DNA of 64,000 bases from Chaetomium olivaceum (GCA_039881045.1 JAYWVB010000026.1:1-64000); one strand, 5' to 3'. Shown: positions 34,100-46,744, counted from the first letter of the stretch. Notes: generated by a model not told the origin, from the letters alone. Translations and numbers: made by a program.

Positions 34100-34696
34100 C
34101 GCAAGGGACAAGTTGACAACCTCACGCGACTAAGATCTCTTAAGGGGAGCCTTTCAAGATAAATCCTCGTTAAAATTATGTTTCCCGCTCACTGGTCGCA
34201 AAGCTGGGAAACAAAAGTTTTACGATGAAATATTTTTAATAACTATACTAGCGAATACTTTACAAGAAGCATGGTTAATTGTACACGTTTCTCCAGAGAC
34301 TTTAAGTAGACGTTTAAATTCTACATGTACAACTTCAGAACGGCCTATTTTTCTGGCTTTCCTGTTACGTAAAATACTGCCTCAAGCCAGCCACTACATC
34401 CGATAAATATGGGTAGTCGGCCTCCCTCGCTCTTGATTTTCCTTGCAGAACTATGCCGTGCAACTAACCGCGTGTGGCATAGGTAAGGATGATTGGTTAA
34501 ATCTACTATCACGGAGTGTGATATGAAATCAGGAAATATGAAATCAGGAAATGGAACGTACATACATAGCAGTAAGGGTGGGAAGATATGCACTTGGTGT
34601 GCCAGCAACTCTTGCTATTGGGCGCTCCCGCAGCATACCATTTTGATAGGCGAGGTGCTTGAAGCTCCCGCTCTCTACAGTCGTCATACGAGCCAC
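34100..34696. other. AT-rich gap, no gene
   Basis: AT-rich stretch between the ThDP relic and the minisatellite; no gene. Confidence 0.5.
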
Positions 34697-35140
34697 GTCG
34701 TACCGGGTCGAGACTCGGCAACTTCCTAACATGGCTGTGAGGCTTGCGCGCCAAGAGCTGAAGAGTTAATATCCCTCTGCAGTCGTTGTACCCGGTTTAG
34801 ACTCGGCAACTTTCTAACATGGCTGTGAGGCTCGCGCGTCAAGCGCAGCTGAGGAGTTAATATCTCTCTGCAGTCGTTGTACCGGGTCTGGACTCGGCAA
34901 CTTTCTAACATGGCTGTGAGGTTTGCACGCCAAGAGCTGAGAAGTCAATATCTCTCTGCAGTCGTTGTATCGGGTCTTGACTCGGCAACTTTCTAACATG
35001 GCTGTGAGGGTCGCGCGTCAAGCGCAGCTGAGGAATTAATATCTCTCTGCAGTCGTTGACTTGTACCAGGTCTAGACTCGGCAATTTTCTTGGCTGTAAG
35101 GCTCGCGCGTCAAGCGCAGCTGAGGAGTCAACACCCATGA
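34697..35140. repeat. Minisatellite, alternating 88/91-bp units
   Basis: Five copies share GACTCGGCAACTTTCTAACA, starting at 34712, 34800, 34891, 34979 and 35075. Two unit types alternate: A (CGCCAAGAGCTGA) and B (CGTCAAGCGCAGCTGAGGA), in the order A-B-A-B-B, so the array grew as a dimer. Many differences are C/T or G/A transitions. Short frames in it are not genes. Confidence 0.93.
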
Positions 35141-35662
35141 GAAGGCTAGCCACGGTTCAGGTAGAATCACAACTTTCACATCTCGACCGGTCTAGCCGTT
35201 TTTACCAATGACATCTCTTGCCCCCCCCCTCAAATCAATAAAATAGCCCCGAGCCTCTCACTATACGCCGATTTGTCGACGGCGGTGATGCCGGATGGTA
35301 AATAGACCAATTAAGAGAGAAAAACTCTCTGCACGCCGTATATGCAAGTACCCAACCCCCACGACCCTTCGGCGAAAGAAACTCCATCAGGGGTCTAGAA
35401 CGGGGGCGGGGTTGATACCGCCCGGGCTTCCTGCGGCCACGTCCTGCAGGGCGGGGTTCGTCTCTCGATGGCTGTCCTTCGAGGATTCATTCTGAGGAGG
35501 CAGTGGGACCTAGAGCTGAGAGAGCCGGATATCTACAAAGTTGCCGGTTGATGTCCCCAGAAAAACGCAGGATCTCAGCGATATCCAGCTCCTCCTCCCC
35601 CAAAGTCTTCTACTCACACTGCTCTTGGAGATTTCTACTGCATCCAGACAACACCACCTCTC
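35141..35662. other. Intergenic, amine oxidase promoter side
   Basis: No gene. It ends in a pyrimidine-rich leader before ATG 35663. Confidence 0.5.
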
Positions 35663-37897
35663 ATGTCGACTCAACTTCGCTGGGGTCATTCTCTGACCAT
35701 CAGGCAGCAATACGCGCTTGCTGCTGTCGAGCAAGAGATCGCGCGAGTTATTGACAATGAGAGCGTTCCCCTCGACAATTTGCCGCCCCGGGTGGGTGAC
35801 GAACTCCACGAATTGCCTGATATAGCCCCCTCCAACGACATTCAAGAGGCCCTAGAGAAGCTGGATCTTGAGCGCATCCAACGCCCGTCTACTCCGCCGA
35901 AGGTGGCTATTGTCGGCGCCGGTGTCGCTGGGCTGTTCCTCGGCATGATGCTCGACTATCTGAACGACCACATCCCCGAGTTCAACGTCGGCTACGAAAT
36001 CTTCGAAGCCAACGACCCCTCTCGGGTGGGCGGGCGGATGTTTACCTACAACTTCAAGCCAGATCCGCCCCAGAACCCACAGGGCCCGCACGACTACTAC
36101 GACGTGGGCGCCATGCGGTTCCCCCAGAATCCCGTCATGCAGCGCGTGTTTGAACTGTTTGATTGGCTGCAGATGCCCATGGGCCCACTGAAGAAGGATA
36201 CGCCTAATGGATCCCTTGTCCCCTACAGCATGACCAACACCACCGGAGACAATCAAAACGAGCCCTTCCGCTATAACGACCAGACAAGGTGGGGATCTTA
36301 TGTCAATATCGCTGCTACCGCCGTGGGCAATGATGCTTTTGGTTTCAATGAGGATCATAGAGACCCCCCGATCCCACCCGCGTACGTTCACCCTTCCCCT
36401 CTTGTATGTTTCGATATGTACGTACCAGGAAAATCAAGGCTGACGCGCTAGGGTGTCCAGCGTTCTCACCATGAGTCCCGGAAAGGTTGTTGACGATGCC
36501 GTTGAAGACCTGCGCCAGGCTCTGAAGGAAGATGCGGAAAAAGGGGGCCAGCGGGGTTGGGAACTGCTGATGAAGTTTGACCAATACACCACGCGTGCCT
36601 GGATGGCTACGAACCAGCAGAAGTCACCGAACACCACCACACCTGACCCCACACGGCCACCCTTCAACGCTAGCACCGTCAACTTTCTCGAGACCATGAA
36701 TGGGTAGGCATTCCACCGTCCCCACAACACCCTTGACCCTTACCGCTAGCTAGCAACCACCTCGCTAACAAAGATGCACAGCGGCACCGACTGGTACGAC
36801 CAAGCGTTCAGTGAGACAGTGCTCGAGTCGCTCGACTTTGACTATGACAAGTCCACCAAGTGGTGGTGCATCATGGGCGGGGCACAGCAGCTCCCGATGC
36901 TGATGGAGAAGCGGCTCAAGACCAAACCCATCTACTCCTCGCCCGTCTCCGCCCTTCGTAATACCTTCAAGTTTGAGCAGCCGAGGAAGCTCACGTTTGC
37001 GATGGAAGTCTCGCTCAAGGGTGACCCGCCCTCCACGCGCCGCGTCTATGACGGCGTCTTCAACACCACCACGCTCGGCTGCCTCCGGCGCATCGACACG
37101 ACGCGATGCTTCCTGCCCAATAGCACCAAGATGGCCCTCCGCATGCTCGCTTACGGGGAGTCGTGCAAGGTGGGCATCAAGTTCTCGAGCGCCTGGTGGC
37201 GCCAGACGATGCCCGGCGGCCAGCGGGTCGAGAAGGGCGGGCTGGGCCACTCGGACCTGCATATCCGCACGCTTGTGTACCCCTCGTACAACGTGGTCGA
37301 CGACCCGTCGAAGCCGTCCGTGCTGCTCGTCTCGTACACGTGGCAGCAGGACGCGGAGCGCATCGGCGCCCTGATCTCGCGGGCCTCGCCCGCCGGCGAG
37401 GACGAGCTCAAGGCGCTGCTGCTGCGCGAGCTGGCGCGGCTGCACACGACGACACGCGAGGACGAGGAGAAGCTGTTCGCCACCATCTCGGCGTCCTACC
37501 TCGACCACTACGCCCACAACTGGTCGGACGACGCCACGACCGCCGGCGCCTTTGCCTTCTTCCGCGCCGAGCAGTTCAGCACGGTGTGGCCCAAGGTCGT
37601 GCAGCCAGCCGGCAACCTGGTGCTGATCGGCGAGGCGTCGAGCCCGCACCACGCGTGGGTCGTCGGCGCCATCGAGAGCGCCGTCGCCGGCCTGTACTCG
37701 TGGCTCTACAGCCGCATGGACATCCCCGGCGCCAGGGAGGCCGTCTGGCTAATCGACGGCACCACGCCCCCCCGAAGGACGCCAAGCATAAGAATCCGCC
37801 CTTCCTGGGCCTGCCGAGCTATCTGCCCAAGAAGCACGCGCGCTGGCTGGGATGGATTTCGGCCTTGAGAACCGAGAGGGCGGCGCAGAGAGAGTAG
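35663..37897 (+). CDS. FAD amine oxidase (L-amino-acid oxidase-like)
   Basis: Flavoenzyme that oxidises an amine or L-amino acid to an imine with H2O2 release. Exon 1 is 35663-36381. Introns are 36382-36451 (GTACGT...CTAG) and 36704-36781 (GTAGGC...ACAG), followed by exon 3; all phases agree. The dinucleotide-binding fold VAIVGAGVAGLFLG starts near residue 79, followed by YEIFEANDPSRVGGRM and YYDVGAMRFP. The C-terminal FAD contact is NLVLIGEASSPHHAWVVGAI. Near the end, C7 at 37767-37773 appears to lack one C. With it, the frame continues through FLGLPSYLPKKHARW to the stop at 37897; without it, translation ends at 37868. No signal peptide. Substrate unknown. Confidence 0.88.
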
Positions 37898-38199
37898 GGA
37901 ATCATCTCAACTTTAGTCGAATGGACCCAGACTTGGTCGTAACAGGTGGAATGGTGGTAGTAGCCACGGTACACACACTCTTTGCCACTCTTCTCGAGCT
38001 GGAAGAATAGGTGTTTTGGCAAAGCCAGACTGCAAGAAAGAGAAGTATTACATTGAGTTAAGCAGTTTCAGAGATTGTCCAACAAGCACTGTCGATGGCA
38101 CTTAACATACATGTACCAGTAAATGACGTCCTAGCCTAAAGAATACTCGTGACGCTTCCTTTATTACCGGTTACCGGCCTGCAGGCCTTATTACTGTAG

Positions 38200-38740
38200 C
38201 TAGGCAAGCCAAATCACCGGTGGGTCGTCGGCTCCGGCTTCCGCCAACACAGCGTCATCGCTGTACACCATAAACATAGGCCTCCCTTCCTCAATCAGAA
38301 TGCGCACCTCTTTCTCCAGCCCCCAGCCGTCGTCCCCTTTGGGCATGTTGACCGGGCGAAACACATACGGCGCCCAGGCTTCACGCACGAGCATGACCTC
38401 GTCGCCGGGCTGGGCCGAGCCGGGCGCCATGCCGATGTAACCACAGCGGATGACGAACAGCCGGCTGCCTGGCGCCACCTCATGAAAGGCTCCGAAGAAC
38501 GACGATCAGACGAGCCGGACGCTTGGCCACACGCCCCTTCTCCTCTTGGGCGGCAAGACGCTTGAGAAAAGCCGGCGTCATGATCGAGGAGGCCAGTCGC
38601 CCCGGGACGGACGTGCCGTTGTCCTTCTCCTCGGCATGCCGGCAAAAGATCAAGCGGAAGAAGCGATCGAGTTTTGCCGTCGTGGCTTCGTGCGGATCGC
38701 GTGTAGCAGCGACGTGGCCCTCGAACGCTCAATTGAGAGG
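38200..38740 (-). pseudogene. HET-domain protein C-terminal remnant
   Basis: Minus-strand coding remnant ending at 38200. The last part (VAPGSRLFVIRCGYIGMAPG, then AQPGDEVMLVREAWAPYVFRP) resembles the C-terminal tail of fungal heterokaryon-incompatibility proteins, where GDEV and a following xRP are typical. Upstream an open stretch (RFFRLIFCRHAEE, MTPAFLKRLAAQEEKGRV) joins after a one-base frame change near 38495 and meets a stop near 38735. No HET core was found. It is a decayed or 5'-truncated gene. Confidence 0.5.
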
Positions 38741-40055
38741 GTTCAAGGACCGCGCGGCGGCGGGCGGCGAAGAGCATTTTGTGTTGGGCTTGGGCAGCCG
38801 AAAACTGACACTGCAAGCTAACATTCGGGTTCCTGGAATCCCGATGACGGAAAGGTCGACGACCAGTTGGCCCATGTGCTAACTCGGGGTGTGGCGGTAC
38901 TCGGTACCTGCGCCCGCGGTGTCGAGGCTGCTTAAAACGGCGGCACGCGCCAGCCAAAAATGAGTGACAATCTTTGGCGTGCGCTGACGTGCGTCCGAGT
39001 GCTGGATATTAGGAGGTGAGCAGTTGTCGCTGGAAAACCCGTTTAGCACACGCAGCAGCCAATGACATGTAGGGTATCGCCGGGGTTTGGTTGGCGCCTC
39101 ATGGATAATAACCTTTTCGCAGTATGAACCAACAAATGCAGATTGATGGTTACCGCCGCAAGGCAACGATGGGGTATACAAGCCGTTATTAGTGGGCTTG
39201 TGCCGGCTCGGCGCGTATTTTCTACACAATCCCATTTATTGGACTCTAAGCCCGTTCATATAAGATATATATCTAGTGACATCTACAGGTAACGTCTCTA
39301 GAACAGTAATCCGTCCAGTCACCGAAAACACCCCACTTTCTCTTCCTTAGTAAAGGAACTTCTCAGAGCAGCATAATACCCCTTGCCCCTTACACCTGGA
39401 AGCCGCAGTTTGGGCAGAAGGGAGTGGTGACCCCCGCGTTACACTGATGAGTAATGACAGTATTTAGTGCACTTTGGTCGGTGGTACGATGACCCAAACC
39501 AAGTGAATTAAACCCACAACCGCGGACGGTTTGGTCTTTGACCTGTTAACATGTACCTGGTTCAGTGGTGAGATCGAGAGTAACAACCAACACAAGAATC
39601 ACGGTGTGTCGCATAATATGGTGTCAAGATTCCAAGCTTCCATCAAACCCTTGTATCACACTTGTGTTAGAAACTGAGGTGTTACTTTAGTTTCCAGTGA
39701 CTGTGCCATGATAGAGTGAGGCGAGTGTCGTGATTTCACTGCACACGGGCCAGTCAACAACACCATCGGAATGTAGACGGACAACCCGGGCAGTTCTTAT
39801 CGTCGGATGTCGCCCTCGCACAATGTGAGGAAGGTGCGGTCTGGGCTATAATAACCACTGAAGTGCCTGCACTGAGGCTTCCCACATTGCGATGCGCTGA
39901 ATTTTAAAGTGTGGCAAGCGCAATCCACAGTCCCAACACTCCAGCTGTTCTAGCGGTCTCTCCTTCCCACATCTTCCTCCCACACAAGTTTGGAATTCTC
40001 CTCGGTGCATATTCTGGTTTCAGTTAATCATCGGCAGGAGCCTATCGATGCAATC
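38741..40055. other. Intergenic, no gene
   Basis: About 1.3 kb without recognisable coding sequence; it should hold the promoter of the kinase-like gene at 40056. Confidence 0.45.
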
Positions 40056-41998
40056 ATGGGCTTGACATCTATCAACTCTGATTTCCCAATTCGTGTTTCC
40101 CAGACTCACCAATCTCACTCGCCCCCGATGATCTCTACCGATACTGGAGAAGCCATGAAGACGAAGGGTATCTTGAGCGGTACTGGCCTGACGACCACGA
40201 TCACGATGCTTGGATCAGTAACATCCGCCAGGTTTTGGCACACCAATTCCCCGAATTCGCAAACGCTGAGATCCAGTACTTCGCCAAAGGCACTTTCAAT
40301 CGTCTGTACAGCCTTACCCATCCCAGTTGGGAGAAATCCTACATCTTTCGAGTGTCTATCCCCGTCGAGCCCTTCTTCAAGACCGAGAGCGAGATTGCCA
40401 CCATGGAATATGTCCGGCGGCACACCACGATGCCTATCCCCCAGGTGATTGCCTTCTCTTCGAGCGACGCCAACGAACTCGGATACGAATGGGTTCTGAT
40501 GGAAATGATGCCCGGCGAGCCGCTACGCAAACTGTGGAGCGCCATGCCCGATACCGCTCGAGTCAACGTGTTCGCCGAACTCGCCGTCCACGTCAAACAG
40601 CTGGTTGCGCTTCGATTCAGCAAGTTTGGCAGCCTTTATTTTGCTGACGTTTCCGACCAAGTGCTTCCTCCCAATGCTTCACCGCCAGTTAACAATGTCA
40701 ATGAATCGGATATTGTGGATAGAGACATTGGCCCTGGCGGCCGTTTTGTCCTTGGCCGCATCGTCGCCCAAGATTTCTTCTTCGACAAGCGGGTGTATTA
40801 CCCCGGCTCTCGCGGGCCATTTGAGACAACCCGGGAATTGGTCGATATGCGGCTAGAGCTCCTCGAAAAGCGACTCCGGGAGTTGTCTCCTGTTGAAGGG
40901 GCGGCATGGTACTGTGAGAATGACAGAGAGCTCGACCGCAACAAGGACCGCGTGTATGAGCTTTTCGACCAGCTCAAGGCTCTGGTACCGCGCCTTGTCC
41001 CTCACGATAACGGACCGGAAGATGTTGGCGTCCTTTGGCACGATGACCTTTCAGAGCACAATCTCCTCCTCAACCCTGTTACGTTTGAGCTCACCGCCGT
41101 TGTCGACTGGGAGACTGTAAGCATCATTCCCGCGTACGAAACATACGATGCGAGGCCAGCGTGGCTCTCCGACAGGGACTGGAGGCCAACACCACTGGTC
41201 CAACTCGCTCGAGGAATCCCGCCCAATGATGAGTTTATCACAGCAGATAAGTTGCGGCGTGTGGGGGAGATGGGCCCGGCTCGAGAGGAATATCACCGGA
41301 TTGTTGGACATCTTTACGACGCCACCTCACCGGAGACCCAACAGAGGGTCAAGAATAAACAAGGAATTGCGAAGCAGCTGGAGATTGCGACTTTCCAACA
41401 CCGGCCGTGGTGGACCGCAACTTGGATGGCCGAGAATGGTTTCTTTTGCAACGGCAACGGGCCGACACCATCGACAAACCCACCGACACCGTTCTCCGAG
41501 GCAACACCATTAGCAACGCGCAGGCCTAACACGAAGCAGTGGCACCGGCGACACCCTTTTTGGAACGCCAGAGTTCTGAGCAACATGCATTTGGAGAGTT
41601 TTGGTTCGGTGCCCTGTATGGTGCAACGCGGTGCCTGTGTTGCCAGCCACGAGAGGGGCCAGCTGATATACAAATTAGCAAGCCGATGCGGCAAGAGCTG
41701 CAAGGATCCATTCCAATACATGTTGCACTTTTGCCATTCCATTCTTGCTCAACCTTTCTTTCTTGTCCACTGTTTGTCTTTACCGGCGAGGGCGAGCCTG
41801 AATTTGAACACGCTTGCGACTGCAACCACATCAGAGCTCTCTTGCATTCCCAGTCATTGGCAGCTTGTATTGCAGCGAGCTCATCATAAATTAGCAGACA
41901 TTTTACATGTGGACTCTTTACCAGCGCACTGTGATAAGGGACTAGGTTTTGCTTTCCGGTGTTGGCTTATTAATAACTCACCCCCTCAGTATCAGTGA
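40056..41998 (+). CDS. APH-family phosphotransferase-like protein
   Basis: Aminoglycoside-phosphotransferase/choline-kinase fold, of the larger fungal group that includes Aim9-like proteins. ATG 40056 is followed after about 24 codons by C5 at 40122-40126, where one base seems missing. The next frame (DDLYRYWRSHEDEGYLERYW) runs uninterrupted to 41998. Key blocks: FAKGTFNRLYSL, IFRVSIPV with ATMEYVRRHTTMPIPQV, EWVLMEMMPGEPL, the catalytic loop LWHDDLSEHNLLLNP and the metal site AVVDWETVSIIPAYE, so catalytic residues are intact. After about residue 450 the sequence looks unlike the family, and the true stop may be earlier. Substrate unknown; no antibiotic role is implied. Confidence 0.8.
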
Positions 41999-42619
41999 TG
42001 TCCAAAGGAAACTTTGGAGTGACATTTGGAGCAGTTTGGGTTATTATCTCCAACCCTCAACCACGCACATTGGCAGGCACTTCACACAAAGGCAACCGCA
42101 AAGAGAACCATGCAGATGGCCGGCACAAAATTATTAGATTACCGAGAATGTACTACCTGTACCTATCTTCGTAAACGAGCGTGGCTAGTTGAGTCCCCCA
42201 GGCCTGAGGAACAAAACCAGAGTGTTGAGAGAACGGAACGAAAGAAAAAGGAAATCCCGAGAATTATTCTCCTTTGACGCTCTTGCCCCCGAGAAGGCGC
42301 GCGCCCAGCGTAAAAATTACCCAAAGGAGAGGGGGTTTTTGAGGAAACAAGGTTGTGTGCCCCTCCGGGCTATGTACACCCTTGCCTTGCAGTGGCCTTT
42401 TTCCCCGGTCTTTCCTTCCTGACAAGTCCCCCGCGTTCGTTCGGGGACGGGACACACGCGCGCTCTGGCTAGGCGGTGTTGGGTCGGTCGGGGTTTGTTT
42501 TCTTGGCCCGAGTACGCGCGCCATCCCGTCGTTTCTTTTCTTTTTTTCCCGTGGTGTTGTTGTGAACCTCGGTGGTCTGGTTGGTGTGGTCCGGGGGTGT
42601 TCGGGGGGGGTGAAGCCGC
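41999..42619. other. Intergenic, no gene
   Basis: Convergent 3' flanks of the APH-like and hydrophobin genes. Nothing recognised. Confidence 0.5.
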
Positions 42620-42961
42620 TTAGAGGACCTTGACGCAGTTGAGGGCGTTGACGTTGACGAGACCGCCCTGGGGAGGGTATGGGTGTTAGTTTCAGCGTTG
42701 GATCAATGGGGGAGGGGCAGGGTTGGTATGAGGCGAGGAGTGGCTCACCTGCACGGCGTCGGTCTCGCAGCAGTAGGAGGAACCATCGCAGTTCTTGCCG
42801 AGAAGCGTGACCAGGCAGTCGGCGGCGAGGCCGTTGCAGCAGACGTTGGCCGACTGGCTGGAGCACGAGGTGATGCCGCCGAGGCGGGGAGCGACCTCGG
42901 AGGGGAGGGCAGAGGCGGTCATGGCAACGGCCAGGATAGTGAAGAGGCTGGTGAACTGCAT
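42620..42961 (-). CDS. Hydrophobin
   Basis: Small secreted surfactant protein that coats aerial hyphae and spores. Signal peptide MQFTSLFTILAVAMTASA. Exon 1 is 42961-42749; the intron 42748-42668 (GTGAGC...CCCAG) joins in phase 0 to exon 2 ending at 42620. Eight Cys fall in the C-CC-C-C-CC-C order: TSCSS, VCCNG, ADCLV, KNCDG, YCCET and LNCVK. The gap between the first Cys pair and the next Cys is only six residues, much shorter than class I and shorter than the usual class II spacing. Total length is about 86 residues. A TATA box lies about 145 bp upstream. Confidence 0.85.
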
Positions 42962-43104
42962 TTTGATGGTTGTAGGGGTGGTGCTTCGAAAGAAGACCGA
43001 TGTTGTTTTTTGTGTAGAGTTGAAGGGTTGAAGTGTAGAAATGATGAGTTGAAGCTGTTGCTGATGAGAGAAACTGGGTCTCGGTAATGGGCATGAAGGG
43101 CTTC

Positions 43105-43112
43105 TTATATAG
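43105..43112 (-). promoter_or_regulatory. TATA box of hydrophobin gene
   Basis: TATATAAG on the minus strand, about 145 bp before the start codon. Confidence 0.6.
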
Positions 43113-45485
43113 AAATTCCTGTCAAAGTCACAGTCTTCTCTGGATTACCTTTCGACTTGCGGATCTGCCCTCAGCTGTCTGAGACTCTGAGATGGGACTG
43201 CTCTTCACGATCCTCTGGTTGGTGTTGCCGGTTATCGCCACTCATCGACATAAACTGTTTCCGCTTTTAGACTTACGGACAATAGGGCGTAACACAAATC
43301 AACTCTCAGACCTACATGCCTGGATTGGGTCCGAGACCGTGCCCGGACGCAGCCTGATCCGACAGCCATGGCGGCCCCAAGAGCCCATTCCTGGGTTCCA
43401 GATCTTCAGAGTCGCCGGGATGTATGCAGCAGTGTCTTCGCCGTTTCGGGCCGTTTGCGAAACCTTGAGCAAATTGAGCAAAAGACTAGCAGCCTGCAAA
43501 CCAGCGATTCCGCAGTGTGTTTAACTTGTCCTCGTTTCGGAAGATGCCGCGCAATCGGTCAATTCTCACTGGGAGCTTTGCATCTGTAATATTCCAGCTC
43601 ACTAATGGAAGGCGACTAGTTGTTAAGGTAGATATTGTTATTAGGGCAGAATTTCGATGGTGAGAGGATGAACTGGTACGGTGGTACCTACTTTAACTGC
43701 ACCTAGTCAAATTCCCGGTTTTCAGCGCCCGAAAACAGCTGCATATGCAATTCGCCCTCCCATGAAGCCTAATACTCGGTAGGGTAAAATCATAAAATTC
43801 AGCTTGAGTATCTCCGATGTCTTACAACAGCCCCAATTTGTTGACAGGGAAGTGTGACCTTCTCACACCTCCGGGGCCCGCATCAAATTTGATCAGCTCG
43901 TCTCCAACCCGGCCACAAATCGACAATAGACAACGGGACCTCGCAGCGTGCAGGAGCTGAGGCGCCGCCTCTTTCCCATGCACCAATCGCAGTGGTGACA
44001 GTTCGGTCCGCCGTCTGCCAAACCGACCATATTCGTTCGCCTTCTTCCATATTATGTGGAATCACTGCATCGGGTGATTCATTGCTTGCTTTTCTTGTTA
44101 CGGCTACACAACATTCCCGACTGTCAAAATTAGGTATTGCCCACCCTCTTCACAAAACTGCGGGTATCACCGTCGGAATCACCGTGGCTGGTGGTCGCAA
44201 TCTTATGAGCTCACACAATGTCACCGACACAAGAATCCATTTCCAGGGTTCTAGACTACAAACAAGCTGAAGTCTTACCGGAACCGGAGGATTATGGGTT
44301 TCTGGAATTGGCTACCCCGGTGGCTGAGGGTAACGGAACCCCGAAGATTCGGACTCCCTCAAAGGCTTTCCGTACAGGTATGCGCCATTAAACGATTTGG
44401 TCAACGAAAGGAGTCATTGTCGTGATGGCCTAGAAATACAGATCTTAGACAAACGGAATTCATTGCAACATCCAAAGTATTTATGTTGTCATTTCCGATT
44501 TTCAGAGTCCAGAGAACACGGACGTGACGAAACCAGGCTGGCGGCTGGCCACATGCTCCGGAGTCCGCACCGGCCGGCCCCAGGGTCTGGCCAGCACCAA
44601 GGCGGCAGCTGCAACGTGAATAACAGACGAGCAAGGATGCATTTCCGGCTCCCCACCTGAGAGACGTGCCGATCCGAGGCATGATCCATATCATTAATTA
44701 GAGCGCACATTAGTAGGTAGTTCAAAAGCAACCACATCTGTCCGTACGTCCAGGCCTATTCCACGCCACAGTCCACCGGCTACGGTTGTGCTGTGCTCTC
44801 ATAGGACAAGATTGGACGACCTTTATCGGCAAACTTGGAGCCGCTACTGACGATCGGCACCAGAAGGACTCTCGCCACGTCATTGACTCGGCCACACGGT
44901 CCCCGACAAGAGCTCAACGGGGTCTCACCGGTGAGAGCTGTGTCAAACTAGTGTTTTGGCGGCGACATCAGCGCTTATTGTAAGATAGGCACACAATGTT
45001 TCATCAATAGTCTCTCGGGGACTAAGCCTCCAGGGACAAGTTACAAAGACAGGACGATCAAAGCCAACTTCAGTATGGCGCGCTCTTGTTTCGACGACAG
45101 TCGACACCTAACGTAGCATCAACCATGACATTGGACTCCATGAAAAGGACCGTGCCACTCATCACCAAGCGAAGCTCTCACCCTCTGGGCGGTCGAAGAA
45201 CTCAGGTAGGCACCATCCCGCTATTCCATAGCTTCACATCGTCAAGCCCCAACACCCCATCCCAGCCTGAGAAGTCGGTTCAAGTCAGTCCGACCCACTT
45301 CATCATCAAGCGGTACCTCCCTACCCGCTTTTTAGATTCCCATGCTACCGGGTAGACAGCCGGGAGGACATGAGGCTATGCAGGAGTGGGGTCAACTCAA
45401 ACCCTATGGTGGAGCACCTCATCCGCCACGGCCAAGCGGCCCACTGCTTGAAAAGATTTTCCACACCACATACCATAACAGTCAC
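43113..45485. other. Long gap, no firm gene
   Basis: No gene recognised over 2.3 kb. One 58-codon frame at 44218..44394 (+) starts MSPTQESISRVLDYKQAEVL, looks coding in composition and ends near a GTATGC donor. It could be a first exon, but I found no convincing next exon. A hydrophobic frame at 43192 (+) has no other support. Confidence 0.35.
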
Positions 45486-45569
45486 GGTTCTATAGTGTAG
45501 CGGTTATCACTTCGGATTCTGATTCTCTCAGAATATTCCGGCAACCCCGGTTCGATTCCGGGTAGGACC
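45486..45569 (+). tRNA. tRNA-Gln (CTG) with intron
   Basis: Acceptor stem GGTTCTA/TAGGACC. Anticodon stem TCGGA/TCCGG, anticodon CTG, intron of about 13 nt after position 37, T arm GGTTCGATTCC. A TTTT terminator follows at 45574. Confidence 0.9.
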
Positions 45570-45666
45570 TCGCTTTTGCTGGTTGCACTTCTGCCCTTGT
45601 GGAGCGCGACCTGTTTGTTCTTTTGACATTTTGATTAGGAATCAGACTGTCTTCGTTTTTGCTCCG

Positions 45667-45692
45667 CTCCGGTTTGGGTTCCGGGTAGGGCT
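45667..45692 (+). repeat. tRNA 3'-end-like fragment
   Basis: CTCCGGTTTGGGTTCCGGGT and the next six bases resemble the T arm and 3' acceptor of the tRNA-Gln 100 bp upstream, with scattered changes. There is no 5' half, so it is a fragment or a chance match. Confidence 0.35.
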
Positions 45693-45817
45693 GTTGTGAA
45701 AGTGTGTCATATAAGCCCTCGCAAATATGAAGTGAGGCCAGCCAGCGGAGTGTTGTGGAAACAGAGTTGGCTACACGTCGAACAGGCCTGTCACAACACC
45801 GAATCAAATGCCTTGAA

Positions 45818-46744
45818 TCAGGTGTGGGTTGTGCCGAGTGACATGTTGTAGTTTACAGTCATCTCAGAGACTGAGACAATGTCACCTGCACTGGCAAGTT
45901 TGACAACTTGGCTCTCATCGCCTGGGTACAGGCACACCATATCCAACAACTCCTCACCTTTGCCAACCTGTGATGTCTGCGGTGAGGCCTTTGCAACAAA
46001 CAACTCCCTGTAACCTGTCGGGGTGAAACCGAGTCTCTCGAACGCTCTTTTCCCGGCCGGCGTGGCGGTAAGGGCTGCCGCCCAACGTTAGCATGGTTTC
46101 ACATCGTCTTCGCCAGCGACACCAAACGCACCTGACATTCCCATCACCTTCCACCCCCTCCTAACTTTTGCCCTCCTCATCACTTCCCGCAAGGCAAATT
46201 CACAAAACCGCTTCTTTTCCGGTCCTGCACCTCCTCCCACATCAAACTTTTCAACATGATAAACGTGCAACCCCACCTCTTCCACTCCATCACCACCATC
46301 GCCACTGCACTCCCCAAACCCGGTCCCCGGAAACGCACTCCCCGGCTCAACATCCGGCTCCTTCAGCCGGCCACTCAGCAAATCCTCCCAACACCGCTTC
46401 CGCAAAGGTAACACAACCACCACCCCGACCACGGGACCCTCCGCCACAGCCTTAGTAGGACCCCCCTCTTCCACGACAGCCGCGCCAGCCGCGCCACCAC
46501 CCGGCCCTTGAAAAAAGCACACCGACAGGTCCGCACACGCATCGACCCACGCGCGCAGCCGCGCGTAGGGCAGCGCCACCGGGTACATGGCCTGGTCGGA
46601 GGCGTGCACGGCGCGCAGCACGGCGTCGGGAACTGCCGACGCTGTTGTTGGGATCGGCGGGGGTGGCGGGGGTGGTCCTTGTGGTGGTGGTGGTGGTGGT
46701 GGTGGTGGTGGCTTTGGGGTTTCGTGCGCTTCGTGCGCTTCCAT
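45818..46744 (-). CDS. GNAT-like acetyltransferase domain protein
   Basis: Probable N-acetyltransferase. ATG 46744 is preferred; upstream in-frame codons are not ATG. A proline run (coded by a GGT microsatellite near 46680-46710) is followed by ALRAVHASDQAMYP-like sequence and a Val-rich strand (VVGVVVVLPLRKRCWEDLLS). The family-like C-terminal half reads FALREVMRRAKVRRGWKVMG, then a 57-nt intron (46131..46075, GTGCGT...GGCAG), then LTATPAGKRAFERLGFTPTG and GYRELFVAK, ending at 45818. The A-T-P-x-G and FERLGF motifs match the acetyl-CoA-binding end of GNAT proteins. Target unknown; the Pro-rich N-terminus may bind SH3 or profilin-like partners. Frame intact. Confidence 0.7.

Noticed and set aside
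43192..43524. Hydrophobic N-terminal frame that could be a secreted protein
   Set aside because: After the first 17 residues there is no domain or Cys pattern, and it overlaps the hydrophobin promoter region.
44218..44660. Possible two-exon gene starting MSPTQESISRV
   Set aside because: The first exon looks coding, but the only in-phase continuation is compositionally random; kept only as a note in the gap entry.
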